A DNA stretch of 64,000 nucleotides from Alishewanella jeotgali KCTC 22429 (GTDB taxonomy: Bacteria; Pseudomonadota; Gammaproteobacteria; Enterobacterales; Alteromonadaceae). The translations under genes and the position numbers were made by a program. The DNA is taken from positions 62,001 to 126,000 of the forward strand of contig NZ_AHTH01000045.1 in NCBI RefSeq assembly GCF_000245735.1, read 5' to 3'. Below are positions 51,364 through 61,245 of the stretch, piece by piece. The notes beneath the pieces are model-generated. The model made no database searches, was not told where the DNA came from, and worked only from the letters and a program-made list of their open reading frames with translations. Every line of letters begins with the position of its first letter. Position 1 is the first letter of the stretch.

Positions 51364-51487
51364 TACTTTGATACCTAAAGTTGCAGCAGCGGAATAGTCA
51401 GTTTCTACTGGCACCGCCTGCCGTCATCACCGCTGCGACAGACGGCTGTTGCTTTTCTGACATAGTACGGCATAATACGCCTTATTT

Positions 51488-51511
51488 AGACGTCTAAACG
51501 TATAGAAGTTA
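51488..51511 (+). promoter_or_regulatory. MetJ operator (tandem met boxes) upstream of metA
   Basis: A perfect met box AGACGTCT (51488-51495) is followed directly by AAACGTAT (51496-51503, 6 of 8 matching) and a weaker AGAAGTTA. MetJ binds two or more adjacent 8-bp boxes with S-adenosylmethionine as corepressor. The site lies 66 bp before the metA ATG and would control metA and the two metH genes together. No metJ gene is in this window. Confidence 0.82.
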
Positions 51512-51576
51512 TCAGGGTGCCAGCTGACTAACCAGACTCAGGTTCAGCATGGTGCTAGCCAAAGGCGGAGCCAGCT

Positions 51577-52500
51577 ATGCCTATTAAAGTGATTGACCAG
51601 TTACCTGCAGTAGAAGCCTTATCAGCAGAGAATGTCTTTGTAATGACCGAGAGCCGGGCGGCCGCCCAGGATATCCGGCCGTTGCGGATCGCTATTCTGA
51701 ATTTAATGCCCAATAAAATTGTGACTGAAATTCAGTTATTACGTTTATTAGCGAATAGCCCGCTGCAGCTGGATATTGAGCTGATCCGCATCGATGATCA
51801 TGTCAGTAAACATACACCGGAGAGCCATTTAAACTGCTTCTATCGTTACTTTTCTGATGTGCAGGGGCAGAAATATGATGGTCTGATTATTACCGGAGCG
51901 CCATTGGGATTAGTTGATTATGAGGATGTCACCTACTGGCAGCAGTTTGGTGAAATTCTGCGCTGGGCGGATACCCATGTTACCTCGACGCTGTTTTTAT
52001 GTTGGGCCGCCCATGCTGCGCTGTATCATTACTACGGCTTACAGCGGGAAATTCGCGGCGAGAAATTATCCGGTGTTTACTGGCAAGACGTAGTACAGCC
52101 GTTTAGCCCGCTGCTGCGCGGCTTTGACCAGCAATTTCTGGTGCCGCATTCGCGTTATGCGCAGGTGCCAAAACAAAAATACCAACAGCATGACGATTTA
52201 CATATCCTGGCTGAAGCCGATGTCACCGGGGCCTATTTGCTGCAAAACAGCAGTGGTAGCCGGATCTTTGTTACCGGCCATCCGGAATATGATCTGACCA
52301 CGCTGGATGATGAGTATCAACGCGACCTGGCGGCCGGATTGGCACCGCGTTTACCGGAGAACTACTACCGGAATAATGATCCGGCCCAGGGGCCGTTAAA
52401 ATTATGGCAGGCGCACGCCTTTTTATTATTCAGTAACTGGTTAAACTATTACGTTTACCAGGCTACGCCCTTTGACCTGAATCAGATAGGCAACAGTTAA
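51577..52500 (+). CDS. metA: Homoserine O-succinyltransferase MetA
   Basis: This 307-residue enzyme activates homoserine with an acyl-CoA in methionine synthesis. The catalytic cysteine is in [17 protein letters not shown], with [10 protein letters not shown] and [17 protein letters not shown] supplying the histidine and glutamate. It is close in length to E. coli MetA (309). Whether the acyl donor is succinyl- or acetyl-CoA depends on a single active-site residue that I did not resolve. It overlaps the first metH gene by 1 bp. Confidence 0.93.
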   Translation: MPIKVIDQLPAVEALSAENVFVMTESRAAAQDIRPLRIAILNLMPNKIVTEIQLLRLLANSPLQLDIELIRIDDHVSKHTPESHLNCFYRYFSDVQGQKYDGLIITGAPLGLVDYEDVTYWQQFGEILRWADTHVTSTLFLCWAAHAALYHYYGLQREIRGEKLSGVYWQDVVQPFSPLLRGFDQQFLVPHSRYAQVPKQKYQQHDDLHILAEADVTGAYLLQNSSGSRIFVTGHPEYDLTTLDDEYQRDLAAGLAPRLPENYYRNNDPAQGPLKLWQAHAFLLFSNWLNYYVYQATPFDLNQIGNS

Positions 52501-53567
52501 TGACAGAGCTTCGTTTAACGCCACAGCAACTACGCCAGCTGCTGGCCTCACGTATTTTGGTGCTGGATGGCGCTATGGGCACCATGATCCAACAACACCG
52601 TCTGGATGAAGCCGGTTATCGCGGCGCTGAGTTTGCGGATTGGCCGTCCGATCTCAAAGGTAACAACGATTTGTTAGTCCTTACTCAGCCGGAACTCATT
52701 GCCGATATTCACCGGCAATACTTGCTGGCCGGGGCGGACATTATTGAAACCAATACCTTTAACGCCACCACCATTGCGATGCATGACTATCAGATGGCGC
52801 ACCTGTCAGAGCGCATCAATCGTGAGGCGGCGGCACTGGCGCGGCGGGTTTGTGACGAAGTCACAGCTCAGCAACCCGACAAACCCCGTTTTGTCGCCGG
52901 TGTGTTAGGACCCACTAACCGTACTGCCTCGATTTCGCCAGACGTTAACGATCCGGGGTTTCGCAATGTCAGCTTTGATGAGTTAGTGCTTGCTTACAAG
53001 GAATCGACCCGGGCGCTGATTGCAGGTGGCGCCGATATTATTATGCTGGAAACCATTTTCGATACGCTGAATGCCAAGGCCGCAGCCTTTGCCGTGTTGG
53101 AGGTGTTTGAAGAGCTGCAGCTGGAGTTACCGGTGATGATTTCGGGTACCATCACCGATGCCTCGGGCCGCACGCTGTCCGGCCAAACGACCGAAGCTTT
53201 TTATTATTCGCTGGCGCATGTCAAGCCGGTGACCTTTGGCCTGAACTGCGCGCTGGGGCCGGATTTGCTGCGTCCTTATGTCGAAACCCTGGCCACCATT
53301 TCCGAAGCTTATGTCTCGGTGCATCCCAATGCCGGCTTGCCAAATGAGTTTGGCGAATATGATTTAGGCGCTGAGGCGATGGCAGCAGAAATTGCTGATT
53401 GGGCCAAACAGGGCTTTTTAAATATCGTCGGTGGCTGCTGTGGTACCACGCCAGAGCATATTAAAGCCATTGCCGAAGCGGTAAAAGATGCGCCGCCGCG
53501 GCAACCAAAAGCGGCCGATCATAGTTTTCATCTGGCCGGCCTAGAAGCCTTTGCGGTGGAGTGGTAA
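52500..53567 (+). CDS. metH: Methionine synthase, homocysteine-binding module (split MetH, part 1)
   Basis: This 355-residue protein corresponds to the N-terminal homocysteine methyltransferase barrel of cobalamin-dependent MetH. The start ([21 protein letters not shown]) and the zinc-ligand cysteines ([10 protein letters not shown] and [18 protein letters not shown]) are intact. It ends with [12 protein letters not shown], exactly at the linker that in E. coli MetH joins to the folate barrel. The stop overlaps the ATG of the next gene (TAATG). All expected residues are present, so this looks like a functional two-gene MetH and not a decayed one. Confidence 0.92.
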   Translation: MTELRLTPQQLRQLLASRILVLDGAMGTMIQQHRLDEAGYRGAEFADWPSDLKGNNDLLVLTQPELIADIHRQYLLAGADIIETNTFNATTIAMHDYQMAHLSERINREAAALARRVCDEVTAQQPDKPRFVAGVLGPTNRTASISPDVNDPGFRNVSFDELVLAYKESTRALIAGGADIIMLETIFDTLNAKAAAFAVLEVFEELQLELPVMISGTITDASGRTLSGQTTEAFYYSLAHVKPVTFGLNCALGPDLLRPYVETLATISEAYVSVHPNAGLPNEFGEYDLGAEAMAAEIADWAKQGFLNIVGGCCGTTPEHIKAIAEAVKDAPPRQPKAADHSFHLAGLEAFAVEW

Positions 53568-56188
53568 TGCAACAGCAGGCACGATTTATCAATATCGGCG
53601 AGCGGACGAATGTCACCGGCTCGGCGAAATTTAAAAAACTGATTTTAAAAGGCGATTTCGAAGCGGCGCTGGACGTGGCGCGGCAGCAGGTTGAAAACGG
53701 CGCCCAGATCATCGACATCAATATGGATGAGGGGATGCTGGACAGCAAGGCTGCTATGGTGCGCTATTTAACGCTGCTGGCAGCAGAGCCGGATATCGCC
53801 CGGGTGCCGATTATGGTCGACTCCTCGAAGTGGGACGTGATCGAAGCGGCGCTAAAGTGTATTCAGGGTAAGGCGGTAGTGAACTCGATTTCGCTAAAAG
53901 AAGGTGAAGCGAGCTTTTTACAGCAGGCAAAGTTGTTGCGCCGCTATGGCGCGGCCGTGGTGGTGATGGCGTTTGACGAGGTGGGGCAAGCTGATACCAA
54001 GGCCCGCAAAGTTGAAATCTGTCAACGCGCTTATCAGATCCTGACTGAGCAAATTGGTTTTCCGCCTGAAGATATCATTTTTGACCCCAATATTTTCGCG
54101 GTGGCTACCGGTATTGAAGAGCACAACAACTACGCGGTGGACTTTATTGAGGCGACCCGTGAAATCAAGCGGCTTTGCCCTTATGCCAAGATTTCCGGCG
54201 GCGTATCCAATGTGTCGTTTTCGTTTCGTGGTAACGATCCGGTGCGCGAAGCCATCCACTCAGTATTTCTATACCATGCTATTGCGGCCGGTATGGATAT
54301 GGGCATCGTTAATGCGGGTCAGCTGGCGGTGTATGACGATATCCCGCCGTTGCTAAGAGAGCGGGTAGAGGATGTGATTCTAAATCGCCGTCCGGATGCC
54401 ACCGAACGCTTGTTAGAGATTGCCGCGCAATTTAAAGGTGATGGCAGTGTCGCCGAGAAAGTGGATGATGCCTGGCGCAGCCTGCCGGTAAATAAGCGGC
54501 TGGAGCATGCGCTGGTAAAAGGCATTACCGATTTTATCGAGCAGGACACTGAAGATGCCCGGCAGCAGGCAGAGCGACCACTGCATGTAATTGAAGGCCC
54601 GCTGATGGATGGCATGAACGTGGTCGGCGATCTGTTTGGTGAAGGCAAGATGTTTCTGCCGCAGGTGGTCAAGTCAGCACGGGTGATGAAAAAAGCTGTT
54701 GCTTACCTGCAACCCTACATTGAGCAAGAGAAAGCCGGTGGCCGGGCGCAGGGTAAAATCCTGCTGGCAACGGTAAAAGGCGATGTGCACGATATCGGCA
54801 AAAATATCGTCGGGGTGGTGCTGCAGTGTAATAACTTTGAAGTGATCGATCTGGGTGTGATGGTGTCCTGTGCTGAGATCCTGCGCGTCGCCAAAGAACA
54901 ACAGGTTGATGTGATTGGTTTATCTGGCCTCATTACGCCGTCGCTGGATGAAATGGTGCATGTGGCCAAAGAAATGACCCGGCTCGGTTTTACCATTCCG
55001 TTGTTAATCGGCGGCGCAACCACCTCCAAGGCGCATACCGCAGTCAAGATCGCGCCGCATTATGCGCATGGCGTGGTCTATGTGCCCAATGCGTCACGTA
55101 GCGTATCCGTGGTGCAAGCGCTGATCAGTGCCGAACAAAAGCCGGCCTATCTGGCCCGGGTGGCAGAAGAATACCGTATTGCGGTGGAGCAGCATCAGCG
55201 CAGCCGGCCCGGTGAGCGGATGCTGAGTCTGGCCGAGGCACGGCAAAATAAATTCCCGCTGGATTTGACGAAAGTGGCGCCAGCGCCGAAACAGCCTGGT
55301 GTGCATTACTGGCAGCAGGTTGATTTACAGGTACTGCGCGACTACATCGACTGGACACCGTTTTTCCTGACCTGGCAGCTGTCCGGCAAGTTTCCGGCGA
55401 TTTTGCAACATGCTGAAGTTGGGCTGGAAGCACGTAAGGTGTATCAGGATGCCAATGCGCTACTGGATCAGATGATCAAAGATAACCTGATCAGGGGTAA
55501 AGCGGCCTTTGGTTTTTTCCCGGCCAACAGTGATGGCGACGATATTATTATCTATCAGGATGATAGCCGCACCACCGAGCGCTGCCGCCTGCATAATCTG
55601 CGACAGCAACTGGCGCTACGGAATAACGCACCGAACTGCAGTCTGGCAGATTTTATTGCTCCGGTCGGCTCTGGTATTGCTGATTATGTGGGTGCCTTTG
55701 CGGTGACGACCGGCTTTGGTGCTGATGAGCTTGCTGCGCAGTATGCGGCAGCACATGATGATTACAATAGCATTATGGTCAAGGCGCTGGCCGATCGTCT
55801 GGCGGAAGCGCTGGCGGAGTATCTGCATTTAAAAGTACGGCGCGAATATTGGGGTTATGCCGCCAATGAACAGTTGGATAATGAACAACTGATCCGCGAG
55901 CTGTATCAGGGGATCCGACCCGCGCCCGGCTATCCGGCCTGCCCAGAGCACACTGAGAAAGGTACCTTATTTCAGTTATTGGACGTGCCGGCGCAAATTC
56001 AGATGCAGCTCACCGAAAGCTATGCCATGTGGCCGGGTGCCGCGGTCAGTGGCTGGTACTTTGCCCATCCCGACAGCAAATATTTTGCCGTCAGTAAAAT
56101 CGACCGTGATCAGTTAGCGGACTACGCAGAGCGCAAAGGCTGGAGCGAGCAACAGGCCGAAAGCTGGCTGGCGCCGAATCTGCGCTAG
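53567..56188 (+). CDS. metH: Methionine synthase, folate/cobalamin/activation modules (split MetH, part 2)
   Basis: This 873-residue protein carries the remaining MetH modules in order: pterin-binding barrel ([19 protein letters not shown]; ~1-300), cobalamin cap and binding domain ([16 protein letters not shown] with the lower-ligand histidine, ~405-420; [12 protein letters not shown]), and the SAM-binding activation domain ([11 protein letters not shown] to [15 protein letters not shown]). The start at 53567 overlaps the stop of part 1, a typical arrangement for coupled translation of subunits in equal amounts. A GTG 6 bp upstream is an alternative. No cobalamin riboswitch is visible; control is probably from the MetJ site before metA. 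Confidence 0.93.
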   Translation: MQQQARFINIGERTNVTGSAKFKKLILKGDFEAALDVARQQVENGAQIIDINMDEGMLDSKAAMVRYLTLLAAEPDIARVPIMVDSSKWDVIEAALKCIQGKAVVNSISLKEGEASFLQQAKLLRRYGAAVVVMAFDEVGQADTKARKVEICQRAYQILTEQIGFPPEDIIFDPNIFAVATGIEEHNNYAVDFIEATREIKRLCPYAKISGGVSNVSFSFRGNDPVREAIHSVFLYHAIAAGMDMGIVNAGQLAVYDDIPPLLRERVEDVILNRRPDATERLLEIAAQFKGDGSVAEKVDDAWRSLPVNKRLEHALVKGITDFIEQDTEDARQQAERPLHVIEGPLMDGMNVVGDLFGEGKMFLPQVVKSARVMKKAVAYLQPYIEQEKAGGRAQGKILLATVKGDVHDIGKNIVGVVLQCNNFEVIDLGVMVSCAEILRVAKEQQVDVIGLSGLITPSLDEMVHVAKEMTRLGFTIPLLIGGATTSKAHTAVKIAPHYAHGVVYVPNASRSVSVVQALISAEQKPAYLARVAEEYRIAVEQHQRSRPGERMLSLAEARQNKFPLDLTKVAPAPKQPGVHYWQQVDLQVLRDYIDWTPFFLTWQLSGKFPAILQHAEVGLEARKVYQDANALLDQMIKDNLIRGKAAFGFFPANSDGDDIIIYQDDSRTTERCRLHNLRQQLALRNNAPNCSLADFIAPVGSGIADYVGAFAVTTGFGADELAAQYAAAHDDYNSIMVKALADRLAEALAEYLHLKVRREYWGYAANEQLDNEQLIRELYQGIRPAPGYPACPEHTEKGTLFQLLDVPAQIQMQLTESYAMWPGAAVSGWYFAHPDSKYFAVSKIDRDQLADYAERKGWSEQQAESWLAPNLR

Positions 56189-56312
56189 CCGGCAAATGGC
56201 ACCAGAATCGAACTGGCATTTTTTACGCAGAAAGGCTCTGTTTTATACTGGCTTTGCAGTATGATAAGGGCCTTTTACCGGTGTTACGCCGGCCGAATGG
56301 ACTGGAGTTCGC

Positions 56313-57059
56313 GTGGAAAAGCCGTTTCAGATAAAACTGATTATACGTCGGGTACCGGTATTGTCCGCCATCAACTGGTTAAGACAATCCTGGGATATTT
56401 TTAAACAGTACCCGTTACTATTTATTCAGATGTTGTTGTTGACCTATGTTGTCACTTATCTCGCAACACTCACCAGCCTGACACTGATCATTGGTGTTCT
56501 GGCCAGCGCCTTTTTTACCGCGGGCTTTTACAACGCTGTCGCTGGTGTGCAACAGCAGCAGAAGATCGATCTCAGCTGGTTATTCAAACCTTTCAAAGAT
56601 GCCAGCTGCCGTCGCAGCTTGATCCTGATTGCTATTTCTGAATTTTTGGTCACGACCGTAGTCGTCCTACTATTTCAATCTCAAGCTGCTGAGGCAGTGA
56701 TTCAGTTCCAAGAATCGGCCATTGTTGCTCCAAGTTTAGTTTGGCAAGTGGTCTTGCTGTTGACATCCGTTTTTATCATTAAACTCTGGGTTTGTTATGC
56801 TATCGCCATTGCATTTTTCTTAAAAGAACAGAGATTACTACTAATTCTTGGTATGGCCTGGTTAGCTTGTTGGCGGAACTTTGGCGCCATGTTGGTGTTT
56901 ATGTTGCTGTCTTTGGTGTTGGTACTATTAAGTATTCCTACGATGTTATTCGCCTTGGTACTTGTGGTGCCGTTGTTGATGATAAGCTGGTTTTTGTCAT
57001 TTAATGATATCTTTGCCTTAAAGTTGAATCCGCCACGGGAAGGCATGTTAGAGGTTTGA
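56313..57059 (+). CDS. BPSS1780-like integral membrane protein
   Basis: This 248-residue protein has about six membrane segments and a short cytoplasmic N-terminus (RRVPVLSAINWLRQSWDIFKQYP), a pattern seen in the BPSS1780 family of uncharacterised membrane proteins. The function is unknown. The start is GTG at 56313 behind GGAG. Codon use is a little more AT-rich than in the metH genes. Its stop is 2 bp before the recX start, so recX is probably translated from the same transcript. Confidence 0.65.
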   Translation: MEKPFQIKLIIRRVPVLSAINWLRQSWDIFKQYPLLFIQMLLLTYVVTYLATLTSLTLIIGVLASAFFTAGFYNAVAGVQQQQKIDLSWLFKPFKDASCRRSLILIAISEFLVTTVVVLLFQSQAAEAVIQFQESAIVAPSLVWQVVLLLTSVFIIKLWVCYAIAIAFFLKEQRLLLILGMAWLACWRNFGAMLVFMLLSLVLVLLSIPTMLFALVLVVPLLMISWFLSFNDIFALKLNPPREGMLEV

Positions 57060-57061
57060 TA

Positions 57062-57505
57062 GTGGAGCTAGCTGCATTAAAAAAAGCGGCATTGAATTGG
57101 CTAAGCCGAAGAGAGCACAGCCGCAGCGAGTTTCGCCGAAAATTGCAGCTCAAGGGCGCAAGTCCAGCGGAGCAAGCTGCGGTATTAAATTGGTGCGAGG
57201 AGCATGGCTATCTCAACGAGCAAAGATTTCTGGAAATGCTGTTACGCCACCGTTGTCAGCAAGGCTACGGCTTTCACCATGTTTTGCGTGAATGTAAGCA
57301 ACATGAGTATAGCGAGGAGCAGGTCGCTTCGATGGCTGAACAACTTGAGATCGATTGGTGGGCTCTGGCCGAAGCTGCCTATCAGAAAAAATTTGCTGAT
57401 AAAGCGATTGCTGATTATCAGGATAAAATGAAGCGTATGGCGTATCTGCAACGTCGCGGCTTTAGCAGCGAGCAGATCCGTGCAGTGTTAAGTAATAATA
57501 GCTGA
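57062..57505 (+). CDS. recX: RecA modulator RecX
   Basis: This 147-residue all-helical protein limits RecA filament extension. RecX features visible are the N-terminal NWLSRREHSRSEFRRKLQLKG, the central YLNEQRFLEMLLRHRCQQGYG, and the C-terminal MKRMAYLQRRGFSSEQIRAVL. The GTG at 57062 is the likely start. Unusually it does not follow recA directly: metA, split metH and a membrane-protein gene lie between. It keeps its usual position upstream of alaS. Confidence 0.9.
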   Translation: MELAALKKAALNWLSRREHSRSEFRRKLQLKGASPAEQAAVLNWCEEHGYLNEQRFLEMLLRHRCQQGYGFHHVLRECKQHEYSEEQVASMAEQLEIDWWALAEAAYQKKFADKAIADYQDKMKRMAYLQRRGFSSEQIRAVLSNNS

Positions 57506-57525
57506 TTAATTAAACAGGATTTTTC

Positions 57526-60147
57526 ATGAGTATGACATCCGCCGCAATCCGGCAAGCCTTTTTAGACTTCTTTGCCAGCAAAGCGCACAGCATAGTGCCA
57601 AGCAGTTCGCTGATCCCCGGCAACGATGCCACCCTGCTATTTACCAATGCCGGCATGGTGCAGTTTAAAGATGTATTTCTGGGCCAGGATCAACGTAGCT
57701 ACAGCCGTGCCGTATCGGCACAGCGTTGTGTACGCGCCGGCGGTAAACATAACGACCTGGAAAACGTCGGTTATACTGCCCGTCACCATACCTTCTTCGA
57801 AATGCTGGGTAACTTTAGTTTCGGCGATTACTTTAAACAGGATGCGATTCGTTACGCCTGGGAGTTTTTAACCGAGGTGGTAAAACTGCCGAAACAGCGG
57901 TTACTGGTCACTGTCTATGCTACTGACGATGACGCCTACAATATCTGGTTAAATGAGATTGGCGTACCCGCTGAGCGGATTATCCGTATTGGTGATAACA
58001 AGGGGGCACCCTATGCCTCGGATAACTTCTGGGCGATGGGTGATACCGGCCCTTGCGGTCCTTGTACTGAAATTTTCTATGATCATGGTGACCATATCTG
58101 GGGTGGCCCGCCGGGCTCTGCGGAAGAAGATGGCGATCGTTTTATCGAGATCTGGAATATCGTCTTTATGCAGTTTAACCGCCTAGCCAGCGGTGAAATG
58201 CAACCCTTGCCAAAACCCAGTGTCGACACCGGTATGGGGCTGGAGCGGATCGCTGCTATTTTACAGCACGTACACAGCAACTACGAGATTGATACCTTTG
58301 TTGCCCTGATTAAAGCTGCAGCTGCAGCAACCGGCGCCACCGATTTGACGGACAAATCACTGCGCGTGGTGGCTGATCATATCCGTAGCTGTACTTTCCT
58401 GATTGTTGACGGCGTTATGCCTTCGAACGAAGGCCGCGGCTATGTCTTGCGCCGGATTATCCGCCGCGCAGTGCGTCATGGTAACAAGCTGGGTGCTAAG
58501 GGCGCCTTCTTCTATAAGTTGGTGGCTGCTCTGGTGGCGCAAATGGGTGACGCTTACCCAGAACTGCGCAGCAAACAGGCCATTGTGGAAAAAGCGCTGC
58601 AACAGGAAGAGGAACAGTTTGGCAAAACACTGGAGCGGGGCTTACAGATCCTGGATGAAGAGCTGTCGGGCCTTGCCGGCACAGAAATTCCGGGCGCTCT
58701 GGTATTTAAACTGTACGATACCTACGGCTTCCCGGTAGACCTGACCAATGACGTGGCACGTGAGCGCGGCTTGAGCATTGACCAGGCGGGTTTTGATGCC
58801 GCCATGGCTGAGCAGCGCAAGCGGGCACAGCAAGCCAGTAACTTTGGTCTGGACTATAATCAGCAACTGACATCAGCGGTACAGACCGGCTTTACCGGTT
58901 ATACCGAGCACTTTGGTAATGCCAGAGTACAGGAAATTATCAAAGAAGGTCAGCAGGTTAAAAGCTTAGCCGCAGGTGAAACCGGCTTGGTGATCCTGGA
59001 TAGCACGCCGTTCTATGCCGAATCAGGTGGTCAGATTGGCGACACCGGTAGCTTTAAGCTGCAGAACGGTGCTGTGTTGGCGGTGCTGGATACGCAAAAG
59101 ATTGCCAAAGCCTTCGCCCATAAGGTTGAAGCGAGTAGCGAGCTAAAGGTCGGTGATCAGGTTGAAGCGACTATTGATCTGGCGCGGCGTAATGCCATTC
59201 GTAAAAACCACTCGGCAACCCACTTATTGCATGCTGCCTTGCGTAAAGTACTGGGCGAGCATGTGACCCAAAAAGGCTCGCTGGTTGGCCCGGAGCGGCT
59301 GCGCTTTGACTTCTCGCATTTTGAAGCGGTAAAACCCGCTGAGCTGCAGCAATTGGAGCAAATGGTTAACGAGCAAATCCAACTGAACCTGCCACTGCTG
59401 ACGCGCGTAATGCCTATTGAAGCGGCGAAAGCTGCAGGCGCCATGGCGCTGTTTGGCGAGAAGTATGACGACGAAGTGCGGGTACTGAGCATGGGCGAGT
59501 TCTCGATTGAACTCTGTGGTGGTACACACGTCGAACGCACAGGTGACATTGGTTTCTTTAAAATTGTCAGTGAAGGCGGTATCGCCTCGGGCGTGCGGCG
59601 GATTGAAGCCGTCAGTGGCCCGGCCGCCATTCAGTACTTGCAGCAGTTAGATCTGCAAATCAGTCAGGCTGCCAGCCTGTTAAAGGGTGATGCCTTTAGT
59701 CTGGCTGAGCGGGTGCAGCAAACGCTGGAACGCAGCAAGCAGTTGGAAAAAGAAATCGAGCAGTTAAAGGCCAAGTTGGCCAGTTATGCCGGGGCTTCAT
59801 TAACGGCGAATGTGCAGCAAGTGGGAGAGGTTAAGGTGCTGGTGCAACAGCTGGAACAAACCGATCCCAAAGCACTGCGTACTCTGCTGGATGAGCTGAA
59901 GAACAAACTTGGCTCTTCAGTGGTGTTACTGGCCACCGTGAATGATGACAAAGTCAGTTTAATTGCTGGCGTTAGCAGTGATTTAACTGCCAAGGTACAT
60001 GCCGGTCAATTGGTTGGCTGGGCAGCGGGTCAGCTCGGCGGTAAAGGCGGTGGCCGGCCAGATATGGCACAGGCTGGTGGCACCGATACTGCAGCACTGC
60101 CGGCCGTATTAAAGGCGGCATTCGACTATATTAGTGAGCGGCTGTAA
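57526..60147 (+). CDS. alaS: Alanyl-tRNA synthetase
   Basis: This 873-residue class II synthetase has the N-terminal aminoacylation domain ([21 protein letters not shown], motif 2 region [19 protein letters not shown]), the tRNA-recognition domain, the editing domain with zinc ligands HSATHLLH and [10 protein letters not shown], and a C-terminal oligomerisation domain ending [13 protein letters not shown]. coli AlaS is 876. The recA-recX-alaS-csrA-tRNA order is conserved in gammaproteobacteria apart from the met insertion here. Confidence 0.98.
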   Translation: MSMTSAAIRQAFLDFFASKAHSIVPSSSLIPGNDATLLFTNAGMVQFKDVFLGQDQRSYSRAVSAQRCVRAGGKHNDLENVGYTARHHTFFEMLGNFSFGDYFKQDAIRYAWEFLTEVVKLPKQRLLVTVYATDDDAYNIWLNEIGVPAERIIRIGDNKGAPYASDNFWAMGDTGPCGPCTEIFYDHGDHIWGGPPGSAEEDGDRFIEIWNIVFMQFNRLASGEMQPLPKPSVDTGMGLERIAAILQHVHSNYEIDTFVALIKAAAAATGATDLTDKSLRVVADHIRSCTFLIVDGVMPSNEGRGYVLRRIIRRAVRHGNKLGAKGAFFYKLVAALVAQMGDAYPELRSKQAIVEKALQQEEEQFGKTLERGLQILDEELSGLAGTEIPGALVFKLYDTYGFPVDLTNDVARERGLSIDQAGFDAAMAEQRKRAQQASNFGLDYNQQLTSAVQTGFTGYTEHFGNARVQEIIKEGQQVKSLAAGETGLVILDSTPFYAESGGQIGDTGSFKLQNGAVLAVLDTQKIAKAFAHKVEASSELKVGDQVEATIDLARRNAIRKNHSATHLLHAALRKVLGEHVTQKGSLVGPERLRFDFSHFEAVKPAELQQLEQMVNEQIQLNLPLLTRVMPIEAAKAAGAMALFGEKYDDEVRVLSMGEFSIELCGGTHVERTGDIGFFKIVSEGGIASGVRRIEAVSGPAAIQYLQQLDLQISQAASLLKGDAFSLAERVQQTLERSKQLEKEIEQLKAKLASYAGASLTANVQQVGEVKVLVQQLEQTDPKALRTLLDELKNKLGSSVVLLATVNDDKVSLIAGVSSDLTAKVHAGQLVGWAAGQLGGKGGGRPDMAQAGGTDTAALPAVLKAAFDYISERL

Positions 60148-60272
60148 GCAGTTAACGGTATAATCGGATATAAGAAAAGTTTTAAATACACTGGCGCTGA
60201 GCTATGATTCAGCGCTAATCTAATAACAGCACAGAGACAGAGCTCTGTGGTGACAGGCAAAGGAGCAATCGC

Positions 60273-60473
60273 ATGCTAATTCTGACGCGTCGAGTGGGTG
60301 AAACCCTGATGATCGGTGACGAAGTAACCGTTACTGTTCTGGGTGTAAAAGGTAATCAGGTACGGATTGGCGTTAATGCGCCGAAAGATATTTCAGTTCA
60401 CCGTGAAGAAATTTATATGCGGATCCAAGCTGAAAAAGATACCAATGGCGGTAATTTCAGCGAAGGTGAATAA
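60273..60473 (+). CDS. csrA: Carbon storage regulator CsrA
   Basis: This 66-residue dimeric RNA-binding protein controls translation and stability of many mRNAs. The sequence [16 protein letters not shown] and the RNA-contacting [14 protein letters not shown] are essentially identical to known CsrA. The Shine-Dalgarno is AAGGAG. Upstream, GCGCTGA / TCAGCGC (60194-60215) forms a hairpin between alaS and csrA, possibly an alaS terminator without a T-run. CsrA activity is probably set by the BarA pathway, whose kinase gene is also in this window. Confidence 0.98.
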   Translation: MLILTRRVGETLMIGDEVTVTVLGVKGNQVRIGVNAPKDISVHREEIYMRIQAEKDTNGGNFSEGE

Positions 60474-60512
60474 GCCTCGTCCTGTATTTCTTTAGTGTTA
60501 AAATCGTCATTT

Positions 60513-60559
60513 TGCCGCTTTTAAGTCAATTAAACAGCGAATTGCTTAAAAGCTCGGCA
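60513..60559. other. Long near-perfect hairpin between csrA and tRNA-Ser
   Basis: TGCCG-CTTTTAAG-t-CAATT (60513-60531) pairs with AATTG-CTTAAAAG-ct-CGGCA (60540-60559), giving 18 base pairs around an 8-base loop. It is not followed by a T-run on either strand, so it is not a standard terminator. It begins about 40 bp after the csrA stop. Confidence 0.7.
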
Positions 60560-60633
60560 AACACACTGTACGTTTCTAAAAATAGTTTGACTTATTTTCC
60601 TGAGACATTAATATACACGCCGCAACACAGCGC

Positions 60634-60723
60634 GGAGATGTGGCCGAGTGGCTGAAGGCGCACCCCTGCTAAGGGTGTATAGGGGAAACTCTATCGAGGG
60701 TTCGAATCCCTCCATCTCCGCCA
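60634..60723 (+). tRNA. serX: tRNA-Ser (GCU anticodon)
   Basis: The acceptor arm GGAGATG pairs with CATCTCC, with discriminator G and an encoded CCA end. The anticodon stem CACCC / GGGTG encloses CTGCTAA, giving anticodon GCT. A long variable arm and the T-loop GGTTCGAATCC are present, as in class II tRNAs. It lies 160 bp after csrA, a conserved neighbourhood. Confidence 0.96.
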
Positions 60724-60734
60724 TTTCTCGGAAT

Positions 60735-60811
60735 GGACGCGTAGCTCAGCTGGATAGAGTACTCGGCTACGAACCGAGCGGTCGGAGGTTCGAATCCTCC
60801 CGCGTCCGCCA
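60735..60811 (+). tRNA. tRNA-Arg (ACG anticodon), copy 1
   Basis: GGACGCG pairs with CGCGTCC. The anticodon stem CTCGG / CCGAG encloses CTACGAA, giving anticodon ACG (A34 is normally converted to inosine by TadA). The T-arm contains GGTTCGAATCC and CCA is encoded. It is 77 nt long. Confidence 0.97.
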
Positions 60812-60853
60812 TCCGAGAGAAGAAGCGCTGTTGTTGTAAGATGCAAAGTTTAT

Positions 60854-60930
60854 GGACGCGTAGCTCAGCTGGATAGAGTACTCGGCTACGAACCGAGCGG
60901 TCGGAGGTTCGAATCCTCCCGCGTCCGCCA
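60854..60930 (+). tRNA. tRNA-Arg (ACG anticodon), copy 2
   Basis: This is identical in sequence to the copy at 60735-60811, 42 bp further right. A terminator follows directly. Its 3' end plus that terminator is present a second time at 61246-61302 without the rest of the tRNA. Confidence 0.97.
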
Positions 60931-60973
60931 TATTCGTAATGACCCGCTAAGGTGAAAACCTCAGCGGGTTTTT
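60918..60973 (+). repeat. tRNA-Arg 3' end plus terminator, original copy of a duplication
   Basis: The 56 bp from CCCGCGTCCGCCA through the terminator T-run recur at 61246-61302 with one clear substitution. This copy belongs to the intact tRNA-Arg. Confidence 0.9.
60943..60973 (+). terminator. Terminator of the tRNA cluster
   Basis: CCCGCTAAGG pairs with CCTCAGCGGG (one mismatch, A/C) around TGAAAA, followed by TTTTT. It ends the csrA-side tRNA transcript. Confidence 0.88.
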
Positions 60974-61000
60974 GCGTTTAAACGACATGCTAAACCAGCG

Positions 61001-61050
61001 GGAGGTGAGAACCTCCGTTAGGTTCGACCAATTTGCCGGGAGCAAATTGG
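61001..61050. repeat. Two hairpin modules leading into the 72-bp repeats
   Basis: GGAGGT-GAGA-ACCTCC (61001-61016) and CCAATTTGC-CGGGA-GCAAATTGG (61028-61050) are perfect hairpins. The second matches, in inverted orientation, the AAATTTGC-TCCCG-GCAAATTT hairpin at 61458-61478. Confidence 0.75.
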
Positions 61051-61240
61051 GACAGCAACAGCTGGCCCGCAGGGCAGGCGGCAGGATAGCCGCCTGAAAC
61101 AAAATTGTCTGGAACAATTTTGGACAGCAATAGCTGGCCCGCAGGGCAGGCGGCAGGATAGCCGCCTGAAACAAAATTGTCTGGAACAATTTTGGACAGC
61201 AATAGCTGGCCCGCAGGGCAGGCGGCAGGATAGCCGCCTG
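61051..61240. repeat. 72-bp tandem repeat, 2.6 copies, each built of hairpins
   Basis: Units start at 61051, 61123 and 61195 (exact 72-bp period); the third stops at 61240. Units 1 and 2 differ by a single base near the start. Each unit contains GCCC-GCA-GGGC, CAGGCGGC-AGGATA-GCCGCCTG and AAAATTGT-CTGGA-ACAATTTT hairpins. The units are contiguous without unique spacers. Open frames on the minus strand here merely translate the repeat. Confidence 0.95.
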
Positions 61241-61245
61241 CAATC

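Noticed and set aside
51364-52500. Cobalamin riboswitch controlling the met genes
   Set aside because: No B12-box-like sequence or large leader structure was seen upstream of metA or between the metH genes; only the MetJ boxes are clear.
53555-53575. metH split as a pseudogene frameshift
   Set aside because: The break is exactly at a domain linker, with a coupled TAATG and all active-site residues kept on both sides, so a functional split is more likely than decay; a sequencing error is still possible.
61051-61240. CRISPR array
   Set aside because: The repeats are contiguous with a 72-bp period and contain no unique spacers; no cas genes are present.
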